Shown: in pieces, positions 8,938-17,616 of the stretch
Position numbering within the stretch: the stretch's first letter is position 1
Layout: each line of letters opens with the position of its first letter
Assembly (NCBI RefSeq): GCF_030730925.1
Contig: NZ_JAVAMB010000006.1
Coordinates: forward strand, 225,903-289,902
Length of the DNA stretch: 64,000 nt
From: Flavobacterium sp. DG2-3
Lineage (GTDB): Bacteria; Bacteroidota; Bacteroidia; Flavobacteriales; Flavobacteriaceae
Reading direction: 5' to 3'
Notes under the pieces: model-generated
What the model was told of the DNA's origin: nothing
Seen by the model: the letters and a program-made list of their open reading frames with translations, nothing else
Databases searched by the model: none
Position numbers and translations under genes: made by a program

Positions 8938-9825
8938 ATGCACAATCTTCCTTTAGTAACTGTCATTTGTTTGTGCTACAATCATGATAAGTTTGTAATT
9001 GAGGCTTTAAATTCTATTGTAAATCAAACTTACAAAAATATTGAAATTATAGTTGCTGATGACTTTAGTAATGATTCTTCTGTAAAAGAAATTAAAGAAT
9101 GGCAAAAGAAGCATTCTCACGCTAAACTTGTAATTAATGAAAGCAATTTAGGCAATACCAAAACCTTTAACAAAGCTCTAAAATTATCAAATGGAGATTA
9201 TATTATTGATTTAGCTGCAGATGATATTTTATTACCAAACTGTGTCGAAGAACAGATTTCCACTTTTTTCAAATCTAAAACTGAGCGTTTGGCTATAGTT
9301 TATGGAAATGCCGAAATTATTTCTGAAGACAAATCACATCTCAACTATTATTACAAAGTTGGTGCTGATAAAAAAGCAATACTAAAACCTGCTTCTGGAG
9401 ATATTTACAAAGCGATTTTAAGCCAAAGCAGTATGATATGTTCTATCAGTTCAATGATAAAAAAAGAAGTATTATTAGAGCTAAACGGCTACGATGAAAA
9501 TTTATCTTATGAAGATTTAGACATATGGATTAGAACTTCAAGAAATTACAACTTCGAATTCATAGATTCTATTTTAGTTCAGAAAAGAGAACTTCCCAAC
9601 TCTTTAGGAAATATGTTTTATAAAAGATTTAATTCAAGAACAAAAAAGATAAATCGATCGACTTATTTAATTATAAAAAAGGCAATTGCATTAAACCAAA
9701 CTAAAGAAGAAAATAAAGCACTTTTAAAAAGACTGCATTTTGAAATGGAAAAAGCGTATAGAACTTTAGATATCTTGCTTTTTATAAAATATATTCCTTT
9801 GGAATTAAAATTACGTTTTAGCTAA
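8938..9825 (+). CDS. Family 2 glycosyltransferase
   Basis: The 295-aa protein opens with PLVTVICLCYNHDKFVIEAL, has the acidic pair DD at 41-42 (VADDFSND) and the metal-binding ADD at 94-96 (AADDILLP). It is transcribed alone on the plus strand, divergent from the GT2-ketoisomerase pair. Its stop (9823-9825) overlaps the convergent SGNH-hydrolase remnant by 15 bases. The first residues (TVICLCYNHDKF) contain two cysteines not found in the other GT2 genes here. The substrate is unknown; the location implies surface-glycan synthesis. Confidence 0.88.
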   Translation: MHNLPLVTVICLCYNHDKFVIEALNSIVNQTYKNIEIIVADDFSNDSSVKEIKEWQKKHSHAKLVINESNLGNTKTFNKALKLSNGDYIIDLAADDILLPNCVEEQISTFFKSKTERLAIVYGNAEIISEDKSHLNYYYKVGADKKAILKPASGDIYKAILSQSSMICSISSMIKKEVLLELNGYDENLSYEDLDIWIRTSRNYNFEFIDSILVQKRELPNSLGNMFYKRFNSRTKKINRSTYLIIKKAIALNQTKEENKALLKRLHFEMEKAYRTLDILLFIKYIPLELKLRFS

Positions 9826-9954
9826 TTTCTGTTTTAAAAAATCGCTTACAATCATTGAACATTTCTCTGCGCCCAAATTATGTAAATGATCTGCATCGTA
9901 AAAATCATCATTATAAAAACGAGAATCTAAAAAGAAAAAAGCATAACTAACTGG
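9811..9954 (-). pseudogene. 3' remnant of an SGNH/GDSL-type hydrolase gene
   Basis: On the minus strand, 47 codons run from 9954 to a TAA at 9811-9813, entered immediately after an in-frame TGA (9955-9957). They include DADHLHNLGAEKCS, the C-terminal D-x-x-H block of SGNH hydrolases that holds the catalytic Asp and His. The N-terminal part, with the nucleophile serine, is absent: the flippase stop codon lies at 9959-9961, just upstream. This is therefore a truncated leftover, probably from a deletion in which the rest of the gene was lost. Identification rests only on the short block. Confidence 0.6.
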
Positions 9955-9958
9955 TCAA

Positions 9959-11233
9959 TTAAAACAAACTCTTCTTAAAATAAACACACAACACAAACAA
10001 ATAAATAAAATTTTCTAGCGCATATCCAATTACAACACCTTCAATTCCATAAATTTTAATAAAATACAAACTGAAAAAATACAGAACTGCAAACGAAAAT
10101 AATTCGGTTAAAATAAATGCAGAAGTCTTTTTTTTCGCAAAAAACTGATATCCTAAAATAAGAGCACAAACTTTAAAAATATCTCCCAAAAGCTGCCAAA
10201 AAAACAAATCGGTTACAGGTAAAAAATCTTTCGTAAAAAGCAGTCTGACAATAAAAAATCTCATAAAATAAATGAGAGTGAGTGCTATACCAAAGATCGG
10301 CAAAATGAACTTATAATACTGCAATAAGATGTTTTTTGTTTCTAAATCACTTTGGGTTTTAGATAGTTTTGGTAGAAAATAAACGCTTACAATAGTACTT
10401 ACAAACATTAGATAATAGGACGAAATTCTCGTCATTGATTCCCAATTTCCCGCCTGTTCCATTCCTAAATTCTGAATAATATGATTTCGAATTGCAAGAA
10501 ATACAAAAGGTCCAAAAACAGACGAAACAAGCGCCATTAAAGAGTATGAAGAAAGATTCTTCAAAATTTTAATATCGAAAGAATCTAATTTTATAATTTG
10601 AAGAAACTGAATCTCTCGCTGAACTAAATAAAAAGTAGCAAAAAATAGCAAAGCTGGCGCAATTACAATTGCAAATAAAGCTCCAGAGGTTTTGAATTGT
10701 AGAATTAGAAAAATGGAAGTTAGTAAACCAATAATATTTCCGATAATGTTGATCCAAATTACTTTTTGAAATTTGCCTAAACCATTAATTACAGCAATTA
10801 AAAAAATAGAAAGTCCGTAAGTTGGCAAAACCAATGCTAGAACTTTAAAAACAATTAAATATTCGATGTTATTTCCAAAGATTTTCTGGTTCCAGTAAGA
10901 AGCTGTAAAGAATAAAATTCCGCTTAGCAGAAATGCAACAAACAATAAACTGATAAAAACAGTAGAAACTATTTTTTGAATTTCAATTTTATTTTTTTCA
11001 TTTTCAGCTGTATATTTTACAATTCCGTTTTGAAAACCTAAAGAAGAAATATTCTCTAATGAAGTCAAGAAATTCCGAAGATTTCCAACCAAAGCCATTC
11101 CGCTGGGACCAACAAAAACCGCTAATATTTTTGAAGTTATTAATCCGATTCCAATTTTTAAAGCAACACTTAAACTGTTTAAAGATGTGATCTTAAACAA
11201 GCTTGTTTGAATTATTTTTCTATAGAAATTCAA
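9959..11233 (-). CDS. Wzx-type lipid-linked oligosaccharide flippase
   Basis: This 424-aa protein is strongly hydrophobic, with about 12 predicted transmembrane helices. It opens with TSLFKITSLNSLSVALKIGI, typical of O-antigen translocases. FVGPSGMALVGNLRNF near residues 40-55 is characteristic of Wzx/WzxE-like members of the MOP superfamily. It would move undecaprenol-linked glycan units from the inner to the outer leaflet of the inner membrane. It directly abuts the DegT gene upstream with no intergenic base. Its stop is followed by the SGNH remnant, so the operon appears cut short at this end. Confidence 0.87.
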   Translation of the reverse strand: MNFYRKIIQTSLFKITSLNSLSVALKIGIGLITSKILAVFVGPSGMALVGNLRNFLTSLENISSLGFQNGIVKYTAENEKNKIEIQKIVSTVFISLLFVAFLLSGILFFTASYWNQKIFGNNIEYLIVFKVLALVLPTYGLSIFLIAVINGLGKFQKVIWINIIGNIIGLLTSIFLILQFKTSGALFAIVIAPALLFFATFYLVQREIQFLQIIKLDSFDIKILKNLSSYSLMALVSSVFGPFVFLAIRNHIIQNLGMEQAGNWESMTRISSYYLMFVSTIVSVYFLPKLSKTQSDLETKNILLQYYKFILPIFGIALTLIYFMRFFIVRLLFTKDFLPVTDLFFWQLLGDIFKVCALILGYQFFAKKKTSAFILTELFSFAVLYFFSLYFIKIYGIEGVVIGYALENFIYLFVLCVYFKKSLF

Positions 11234-12385
11234 TTAGTATTGGTTTAAAACTTCAATAATAAAATCTACTTCCAAGTCATTCAAAACGGGACTTATCGGT
11301 AAGCTTAAAACTTCTCTATGAATTTTTTCTGTGATAGGAAATGACAAATTATTCCATTCTTTAAAAGCTTTTTGCTGGTGTGGCGGAATTGGATAATGTA
11401 TAACGGTTTGAATATTATTCTGAGTTAAATATTCTTGCAAGTTTTCTCTATTTTCTGTTCGAATGACAAACAGATGAAAAACATGATTATTGGAAAAATC
11501 CCAAAACGGCAGCGTTATTTTATCATTTTTAATTTCTGCTAAATATCGTTTTGCAATGGTTCTTCTTTTCTCATTATCAGTATCCAAATTAGGCAATTTC
11601 AGATTTAAAAATCCAGCCTGCAATTCGTCTAACCTCGAATTTACACCAATAAATTCGTTGTGGTATTTTTTTTCTGAGCCATAATTTCGAAGCGAAAAAA
11701 GCACTTTTGCCAATTCAGAATCGTTTGTTGTAATCGCCCCGCCATCGCCCAAACAGCCTAAATTTTTGCCTGGGTAAAAGCTGTAAGCAGAAGCTGATTT
11801 TAGATTGTTGATTTTAGATTTTAGATTTCGAGCTAAATCTCCAGAATTTGAAATTTGGGATTTAAAAATATTGGAATTTGCATTAACACCGTGACTTTGT
11901 GCACAATCTTCAACAACAATTAAATTGTTTTTTTCTGCTATTGCATTGATTCTTTCCATTTCAGCCAATTGTCCGTATAAATGAACAGCTAAAATGGCCT
12001 TGGTTTTTGGAGTGATTTTTTCCTGAATTAAATCTGGATTTATGTTGTAAGTTTCTAATCTTGGTTCAACTAAAACTGGAATTAAATCGGCTTGTAAAAT
12101 AGCCAAAATACTTGCGATATAAGTATTTGCAGTAACAATTACCTCATCTCCTTTTTGGAGTTTTCCGAGTTCGATGTATCCTTTAAAAATGAGAACCAAA
12201 GCATCAAAACCATTTCCTACTCCGATGCAATATTTAGAATGGCAATATTCGGCAAAAGCTCTTTCAAAAGTTTCTACTTCCTTTCCTAAAATATACCAGC
12301 CGTTTTCCAGAACCGATTTCAGTTTTTCCTGAAAAGCAGTTTCATACGGTTCGTTTATTTTTTTTAAATCCAGAAAAGAAATCAT
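11234..12385 (-). CDS. DegT/DnrJ/EryC1 sugar aminotransferase (FdtB/QdtB-like) with an inserted segment
   Basis: The 383-aa PLP enzyme has the family core: GVGNGFDAL (55-63), VEDCAQSHG (158-166) and SFYPGKNLG (202-210) with the PLP lysine K207. It would aminate the 3-keto sugar made by the ketoisomerase at 7619. Between SHG and SFYPGK there are 35 residues, where the family normally has about 16. The extra stretch (about residues 170-197) is encoded by bases 11796-11879, whose DNA looks like two kinds of local intergenic repeat (see findings). The reading frame is intact. The gene overlaps the FemAB-like gene upstream by four bases and touches the flippase downstream. Confidence 0.88.
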   Translation of the reverse strand: MISFLDLKKINEPYETAFQEKLKSVLENGWYILGKEVETFERAFAEYCHSKYCIGVGNGFDALVLIFKGYIELGKLQKGDEVIVTANTYIASILAILQADLIPVLVEPRLETYNINPDLIQEKITPKTKAILAVHLYGQLAEMERINAIAEKNNLIVVEDCAQSHGVNANSNIFKSQISNSGDLARNLKSKINNLKSASAYSFYPGKNLGCLGDGGAITTNDSELAKVLFSLRNYGSEKKYHNEFIGVNSRLDELQAGFLNLKLPNLDTDNEKRRTIAKRYLAEIKNDKITLPFWDFSNNHVFHLFVIRTENRENLQEYLTQNNIQTVIHYPIPPHQQKAFKEWNNLSFPITEKIHREVLSLPISPVLNDLEVDFIIEVLNQY

Positions 12386-13329
12386 AATGTAAGTTTGTAA
12401 AAGTCCTGACTATAAACACTGCAGCCTAATTCTTCTTTTTGCTTTATAAGACCTTTATTATAACCAAATTCATTTTCCTCACCCACAATACCCATATCAA
12501 AGAAATGCTTTCCTTTTCTTTTATATTTATGGATCAAATTGACGAACAAAAAATCAAGCGCTCTGAATTCTTCTCCTGTTTTTGAAGTTGCGCCGTATTG
12601 AGATTTTACAACATTTTTAGTTTCAAAAATGGTTATTCCTGCAATAATTTCGTCATTTCTATAAGCAGAGTATTGTTTAATATTTTGAGGGAATTTAGAT
12701 TTTAAAAGTGTTATTTCTTCTTTTGAATGGACTGGCTTTATATCGAATTTTTCTAATAATCTTGGCTCTAGAACTTTCTCCCAAAACGGATCGAGATTCT
12801 CTTCTTCAAAAATATCTAAATCTAGATTTTCAATTCTTCTAAAGTGTTTCATTTTGCTTTTTGAAATCTTTAAAGGAATTGTTAGATTAACAGCGAGATT
12901 CATTTCTTTTCGTTCTAAAACCGCTCCTCTTTTCATTAAAAAAAAGTCGATTGCTGCATTTCCTTCTGAAAAATAAAAATCTGGAATTGGCTTATAATAA
13001 AGAGTTTCGAATTTATTTTCTTTCAAAAAGAAGAAAATTTCATCTAAAATTGATTCTACTTTTTCTGCTTTCAATTTCGACAAAAACACTAATCCTCCAT
13101 AGGTTAAACCTTGGTGAGAATATATCGAATTTCCTTTTTTATTGGCGGGAAGAATAGCGCGCAGTTTTTCGTCTTCGAAAACTAAAAGCGAAAAATCTTC
13201 AAAGCGGTCTTTATGATATTCCATAAAATCGCGATGAAATAAAAAAGTAGCGTTTTTGGCTTGAGCGACAAAATCGTTCCAAATAGTATAATCGTTTTTA
13301 TTGTATTTTCTTATGACGAATGTTTTCAA
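12382..13329 (-). CDS. FemAB/GNAT-like acyltransferase
   Basis: The 315-aa protein begins with an N-terminal GNAT-like half (FVIRKYNKNDYTIWNDFV, then FLFHRDFMEYH) and has a second half with KSQYGATS and FMDMGIVGE-type segments (here FFDMGIVGEENEFGYNKGL). This organisation is typical of FemAB-related proteins in surface-glycan loci. It may acylate the amino sugar made by FdtA and the DegT enzyme, because no FdtC/QdtC-type transferase is present, but that is only inference from position. It overlaps the DegT gene by four bases (ATGA), indicating translational coupling. Confidence 0.72.
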   Translation of the reverse strand: MKTFVIRKYNKNDYTIWNDFVAQAKNATFLFHRDFMEYHKDRFEDFSLLVFEDEKLRAILPANKKGNSIYSHQGLTYGGLVFLSKLKAEKVESILDEIFFFLKENKFETLYYKPIPDFYFSEGNAAIDFFLMKRGAVLERKEMNLAVNLTIPLKISKSKMKHFRRIENLDLDIFEEENLDPFWEKVLEPRLLEKFDIKPVHSKEEITLLKSKFPQNIKQYSAYRNDEIIAGITIFETKNVVKSQYGATSKTGEEFRALDFLFVNLIHKYKRKGKHFFDMGIVGEENEFGYNKGLIKQKEELGCSVYSQDFYKLTL

Positions 13330-13344
13330 AGCTTTATTTTTTTT

Positions 13345-13401
13345 CCACGAATTTCACCAATTTTCACGAACTAAATTAGTGCAAATTCGTGAAATTCGTG
13401 G
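13345..13401. repeat. CCACGAATT inverted repeat
   Basis: The arm CCACGAATTTCACC (13345-13358) is mirrored by GTGAAATTCGTGG at 13389-13401, with internal TTCACGAA and AATTCGTG copies. It lies in the short spacer between the TRIC gene and the FemAB-like gene, which are on the same strand. A close relative with a perfect 23-bp stem is found at 24151-24239, and a diverged one at 18822-18893. Confidence 0.7.
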
Positions 13402-13413
13402 CTGAATATTTTT

Positions 13414-14016
13414 CTACTTATGATCGAATGCTTTTAAATGCCATTTGTATTTTACAGCCATTAATCGAACTACAATAATTACAAGAGATGTAACCAGATA
13501 TAATATATCGTCATTTAGGTTTAGTTTTCGTAATCCAAAAAATACAATTCCTCCTAATATACAAATGGTTGCATAGATTTCTTCTCTAAAAACGTTTGGA
13601 ATTTCGTTACATAAAATATCACGAATTACACCGCCAAAACAGGCTGTCATGGTTCCTAACGCAATACAAATTGCCGGATGAAGTCCTGTTAGAATTCCTC
13701 TTTCGAGACCAATTAAAGTAAAAACGCCAAGACCAATTGTGTCAAATAAAAACAACGAAGTTCGAAGTTTATCGAAGCTTTTTCTGAAAAGAATGGCTAG
13801 AAAAAATCCTAAAATGATTACGTAAACATATTGCATGTCGCGCATCCACCCAACGGGAGTTCTTCCGATTAAAACATCACGAAGTGTTCCGCCTCCAACT
13901 GCAGTTACAAATGCAATGATAAAAACCCCAAACGGATCTAGTTTTTTGTGCATTGCGGTTAAGGCGCCAGACATTGCAAACGCCATGGTCCCAATAATAT
14001 CGAGTAGGTGAAACAT
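13414..14016 (-). CDS. TRIC/YicG family cation channel (UPF0126)
   Basis: The 200-aa membrane protein has about seven transmembrane helices in two repeats. Each carries the family signature: GGGTLRDVLIGRTPVGW in the first and FGGVIRDILCNEIPNVFREE in the second. Bacterial members form trimeric cation channels in the inner membrane, and some act in amino-acid or potassium handling. The length fits the family. It is transcribed towards the surface-glycan genes but separated from them by a hairpin repeat, and is probably an independent unit. Confidence 0.9.
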   Translation of the reverse strand: MFHLLDIIGTMAFAMSGALTAMHKKLDPFGVFIIAFVTAVGGGTLRDVLIGRTPVGWMRDMQYVYVIILGFFLAILFRKSFDKLRTSLFLFDTIGLGVFTLIGLERGILTGLHPAICIALGTMTACFGGVIRDILCNEIPNVFREEIYATICILGGIVFFGLRKLNLNDDILYLVTSLVIIVVRLMAVKYKWHLKAFDHK

Positions 14017-14133
14017 TCTTTCTGAGTTGCTGAGTTTCTAAGATTCTAAGCTGCTAAGCTTTTCTTAACAAAAAGCCAAAGTTACAAAGTTGCAAGGAAT
14101 AATCTTAGCAAATCTGACTCGTAAAAGTACTTA

Positions 14134-14985
14134 TCATCTTTTCACGTAAATCGGACTTCTTTTTAGCAAATATGTGATCGAATCTATCCAACTGTCTTTT
14201 ACTGCCAATAATGGCTTACGGGTTTGCGAGTAGATCTTGTCTTTATTTTTATACATGTCAAAATAAACCGTATAGTAATAATACACCTGATTGTTTGCTG
14301 TTGTGGTAGAAATATCGCTTGAAGATACTTTTTTGTTATTGTTGCTCACTTTTGTATCTCCACTGCTGTAGGTAGTAGCTGTAGAGGCTGTTCCAATGGT
14401 ATATGAAATTTTTGCAGCCACTATATTATCCACTCCTAGTATTTTTTCAAGATCTGCAATTGGAGTTTCATCAATATTGTTATGATCGATTCCTGCTTTG
14501 TGCAAAAGGCTATTGGTTGTTCTTAAATCCTGAACCGTTAACGGTAAAATATTCGACGCTTTATCCAACAGTTTGTTATACAGATCATTTTGAGCAAATT
14601 TTGCCATATCTTCAGAACCTTGCTGATTATCGGCGTTTACGTAAGGAACTGGCAGTACTGCAATCGTATTAGGTTTCATCTCTGCAGTTTCAATACTTTG
14701 AGAAGTATTTTGAGCTGAGCTGTTTGAACTTGAAGACGCATCAAAAGTTTGAGTTCTTCCGCTTGCAAAATCGATTCTCGCGATCTGCGAAACATCTAGC
14801 GAAATCTGAATTGTTTCGCCAGGAAGCGAATAGTCTACGGTTTTATCAGACATTTTTAAAATCGTACAATCGATTATCTGATAATCTCTTTTTATAATTC
14901 TATCTAATTTTTTTCCGCTTTGTGCAAAAGTAATACAAGCAGATAATAGTACTAGTAACACTAGAAATGGCTTTATAATTTTCAT
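14134..14985 (-). CDS. Exported protein of unknown function, CsgG/TolB-like in part
   Basis: This 283-aa protein has a Sec signal peptide (MKIIKPFLVLLVLLSACITF, cleaved near TFA-Q). The sequence contains a possible lipobox (LLSAC), but the following residues fit ordinary cleavage better. An N-terminal module (IIDCTILKMSDKTVDYSLPG) is followed by a Ser/Asn-rich linker (about 83-98). A C-terminal domain then begins TIAVLPVPYVNADNQQG, contains a helix FAQNDLYNKLLD and has strands like VAAKISYTIG. The last domain resembles CsgG/TolB-N-type periplasmic proteins that sense or build assemblies, but I cannot confirm the family. It is transcribed alone. Confidence 0.55.
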   Translation of the reverse strand: MKIIKPFLVLLVLLSACITFAQSGKKLDRIIKRDYQIIDCTILKMSDKTVDYSLPGETIQISLDVSQIARIDFASGRTQTFDASSSSNSSAQNTSQSIETAEMKPNTIAVLPVPYVNADNQQGSEDMAKFAQNDLYNKLLDKASNILPLTVQDLRTTNSLLHKAGIDHNNIDETPIADLEKILGVDNIVAAKISYTIGTASTATTYSSGDTKVSNNNKKVSSSDISTTTANNQVYYYYTVYFDMYKNKDKIYSQTRKPLLAVKDSWIDSITYLLKRSPIYVKR

Positions 14986-15088
14986 TTGTTGGAAATTTTT
15001 GAATTAAAAATGTATCGTAAATATATTGATAAAATTTAAAAAATTATCAATAAAACTCAAAAAACACTTTTAAATCTTTAATGAAAAA

Positions 15089-15832
15089 TCACATATTCTG
15101 AGTATAGAAATTATAGTCTTTTAAAATGACACGAATAAAATCGCTATTATTTCCAGATTGATTTTTTATGCCTGTTACGCTTTCAATTTTGGCTACCAAT
15201 TTGTAAATCACTTCATGATCGTTTTTAGCAACCGCTTTTTGAAAGGTTTCTTTAATAATACGCATATCATTGTCTGAAAGCTTAATTACCAAAGGATAAG
15301 TTGGCACATAAGCTTCGCCAATTTCTTCTAAAATAGTATGGCTGATATTAATTCTATTCTTTAAAGTAATTACTGCTGTTCCTGCCGCCATATCGCCCAA
15401 TCGCTGCGATTTCTGACTTGTGATAACCGCAATAAGTCCAGGAAGTCCGAAGAAGGTAAAAAAGTCTATTACTCTAAAAAACCAGCGGATTAAATAGTCA
15501 CCAAAACCTGCCTGATAACCATCCATTTTTACGACTTTAATTTTTAATAACTTTTTGCCAAGTGACTGCCCTTCAAAAACACTTTCTAAAACTAGCGAGT
15601 AGACTATAACTGGCGAATAGAGCATTAAAAAAATCGCTCCTCGTGACCAACCGTCCAAATTAACCATTAGCCGATCTAGTTGCAACCAGTCAAAAAGAAC
15701 TATTGAAAGTGCTGTTATATAACAGATTATAATAAACATATCAATAAAAAAAGCACCCAATCTTTCGCCTACAGAAGCAGCAATAAAATTTATTTTGACA
15801 TTTTGTGTCGTGTTAATAGATAATTCTGACAT
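15089..15832 (-). CDS. RDD family integral membrane protein
   Basis: The 247-aa protein holds an RDD domain: a first helix with AFFIDMFIIICYITALS (about 27-45), two more helices near 65-90 and 125-145, and the closing motif RLGDMAAGTAVITLKN. Soluble residues 170-247 form an acidic C-terminal tail. RDD proteins are poorly characterised membrane proteins, and some have been linked to ion or metabolite transport. It is divergent from the SpoIIM gene with only 20 bases between the two ATGs. The RDD-SpoIIM-DUF4129-MoxR-DUF58 set is a recurring Bacteroidota neighbourhood. Confidence 0.85.
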   Translation of the reverse strand: MSELSINTTQNVKINFIAASVGERLGAFFIDMFIIICYITALSIVLFDWLQLDRLMVNLDGWSRGAIFLMLYSPVIVYSLVLESVFEGQSLGKKLLKIKVVKMDGYQAGFGDYLIRWFFRVIDFFTFFGLPGLIAVITSQKSQRLGDMAAGTAVITLKNRINISHTILEEIGEAYVPTYPLVIKLSDNDMRIIKETFQKAVAKNDHEVIYKLVAKIESVTGIKNQSGNNSDFIRVILKDYNFYTQNM

Positions 15833-15852
15833 ATTTCATATTTTAGCCTACA

Positions 15853-16833
15853 ATGAGAGAAATCGCCTTTATAAAACAAAACAGAGAAAAATGGCTCGAG
15901 TTTGAGCTGGCAATTTTTGGTAAAGCTAAAAAAAATCCTGATGAATTAGCTAATTTGTACATTCAAATGATGAATGATTTGTCGTATGCTCAAACGTATT
16001 ATCCTAAAAGTAAAACGGTTGTATACCTTAATCATCTTGCGTCTCAAATTTATCAGAAGATTTACAAAACCAAACGTACAGACCAGAACCGCATTATTGA
16101 TTTCTTTAAAATCGAAGTGCCTTTATTGGTTTACGAATACAGAAGATATTTGGTTTATGCTTTCGCATTGTTTTTTGTCACTGTTTCAATTGGCGTTCTT
16201 TCTGCCCGTTACGATCGTGATTTCGTGCGTTTAATTTTAGGCGACGAATACGTAAATATGACTTTAGCAAACATCAAAAAAGGCAATCCGATGGCCGTTT
16301 ACGGTTCGGGCAGCAATTGGGGAAGTTTTATTGGCATTACCGTAAACAACCTTTTTGTAGGCGCAAAATGCTATTTCTATGGTATATTTGTAGGAATTGG
16401 CACTTTTAATATATTTCTTCAAAACTGCATTATGCTGGGTTCTTTTCAATATTTTTTCTACGAACAAGGCGTTTTCTGGAAAAGTGTTCGCGGAATTTGG
16501 ATTCACGGTTCTATGGAAATCTTTGCCATTGTAATCGAAACCACTGCAGGATTTATTTTAGGAGCTTCTATCCTATTTCCTAAAACTTTCTCCAGATTGA
16601 ATTCTTTCAAAATTGGTTTCAAAAACAGTTTCAAAATATTTTTGAGCACTTTCCCTTTCACGATAAGTGCCGGATTTTTAGAAGGCTTTATTACCAGATA
16701 TTCTATCGATATGCCCAATTGGCTAAGCAGTTTTATTATTTTAGTTACGCTTGCGATAATTTCGTTTTATTACTTGGTTTATCCTTTTATCGTACATAAA
16801 AAAATTCATTCTTTAACCGCCGAAAAACTTTAA
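15853..16833 (+). CDS. Stage II sporulation protein M-like membrane protein
   Basis: The 326-aa protein has a soluble N-terminal segment of about 90 residues followed by six or so transmembrane helices. It has the SpoIIM-family pattern YGSGSNWGSFIGITVNNLFV and later FWKSVRGIWIHGSMEIFAIV. Despite the name it is not a sporulation factor in this Gram-negative lineage. In Bacteroidota it accompanies RDD, DUF4129 and MoxR proteins and is assumed to be part of one envelope machine. It is the first gene of a plus-strand series; the next gene starts nine bases after its stop. Confidence 0.87.
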   Translation: MREIAFIKQNREKWLEFELAIFGKAKKNPDELANLYIQMMNDLSYAQTYYPKSKTVVYLNHLASQIYQKIYKTKRTDQNRIIDFFKIEVPLLVYEYRRYLVYAFALFFVTVSIGVLSARYDRDFVRLILGDEYVNMTLANIKKGNPMAVYGSGSNWGSFIGITVNNLFVGAKCYFYGIFVGIGTFNIFLQNCIMLGSFQYFFYEQGVFWKSVRGIWIHGSMEIFAIVIETTAGFILGASILFPKTFSRLNSFKIGFKNSFKIFLSTFPFTISAGFLEGFITRYSIDMPNWLSSFIILVTLAIISFYYLVYPFIVHKKIHSLTAEKL

Positions 16834-16842
16834 GAACAAGTA

Positions 16843-17616
16843 ATGACCAGATTATTATTTATTTTATCTTTTCTTTTGTGCTGCGGTATTTCTCAGGCTC
16901 AGGATTCTATTCCTTTAACTCTGGATCCTCCAAAAATTACTGGAATTAAATATACCGAAAAAGACATTCAAGTTGATTCTAGAACTGTAGAAGCCAGACA
17001 TTTTGAAAAGAATTTCAAGAAAAAATATACCGATAAAAATTTTATCTACGAATATAAAACTCCCGAAAAAAACTGGTGGGATCATTTTAAGCATTGGCTG
17101 GCGAGACAAATTTTCAATTTGTTTAATTTCAGCAGTGTAAAAACATCTCTGAATTTTGTTGCAATTCTGTTTAGAATAATCGCAGTTCTGGTGGTTATAG
17201 TTTTGATTTATTTTATTGCCAGAGCTTTGACCAAACAAGAAGGAAGATGGATTTTTGGAAAGAATACCAAGAGAACTTTATTCTATTCAGATGCAGAGAA
17301 AAACATCCATCTTTTAGATTTTGAAAAATTGATTAAAGAAAGCATTGAAGCCGGCGAGAGAAGAATTGCAATAAGATATTACTATTTATGGCTTTTGAAA
17401 GTTATGGCACAACATCATTTTATTGAATGGGATATCGAAAAAACCAATTCTGATTATTTGTACGAATTGCAGAATCCTGCTCATAAAGAAGAATTTACCT
17501 ATCTTTCTTATCTGTACAATTATATTTGGTACGGAGAATTTGAAATTGACGAAGCAACATTCAGAAAGACTGAAAACAGATTTAAAAAAGCATTAAAAAC
17601 CTTTAGTAATGGATAA
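16843..17616 (+). CDS. DUF4129 domain-containing membrane protein
   Basis: The 257-aa protein has a signal peptide (MTRLLFILSFLLCCGISQAQ), a periplasmic part and a single transmembrane helix at about 105-125. A cytoplasmic C-terminal DUF4129 domain follows with the helical motifs ERRIAIRYYYLWLLKVMA and YLYNYIWYGEFEID. In other bacteria DUF4129 sits beside or is fused to transglutaminase-like proteins, but none is present here. Its last eight bases overlap the start of the DUF4350 gene, so the pair is translationally coupled within the MoxR cluster. Confidence 0.85.
   Translation: MTRLLFILSFLLCCGISQAQDSIPLTLDPPKITGIKYTEKDIQVDSRTVEARHFEKNFKKKYTDKNFIYEYKTPEKNWWDHFKHWLARQIFNLFNFSSVKTSLNFVAILFRIIAVLVVIVLIYFIARALTKQEGRWIFGKNTKRTLFYSDAEKNIHLLDFEKLIKESIEAGERRIAIRYYYLWLLKVMAQHHFIEWDIEKTNSDYLYELQNPAHKEEFTYLSYLYNYIWYGEFEIDEATFRKTENRFKKALKTFSNG

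Noticed and set aside
15853..16833. Evidence for sporulation from the SpoIIM-like gene
   Set aside because: The family is widespread in non-sporulating bacteria and the context is the MoxR cluster.
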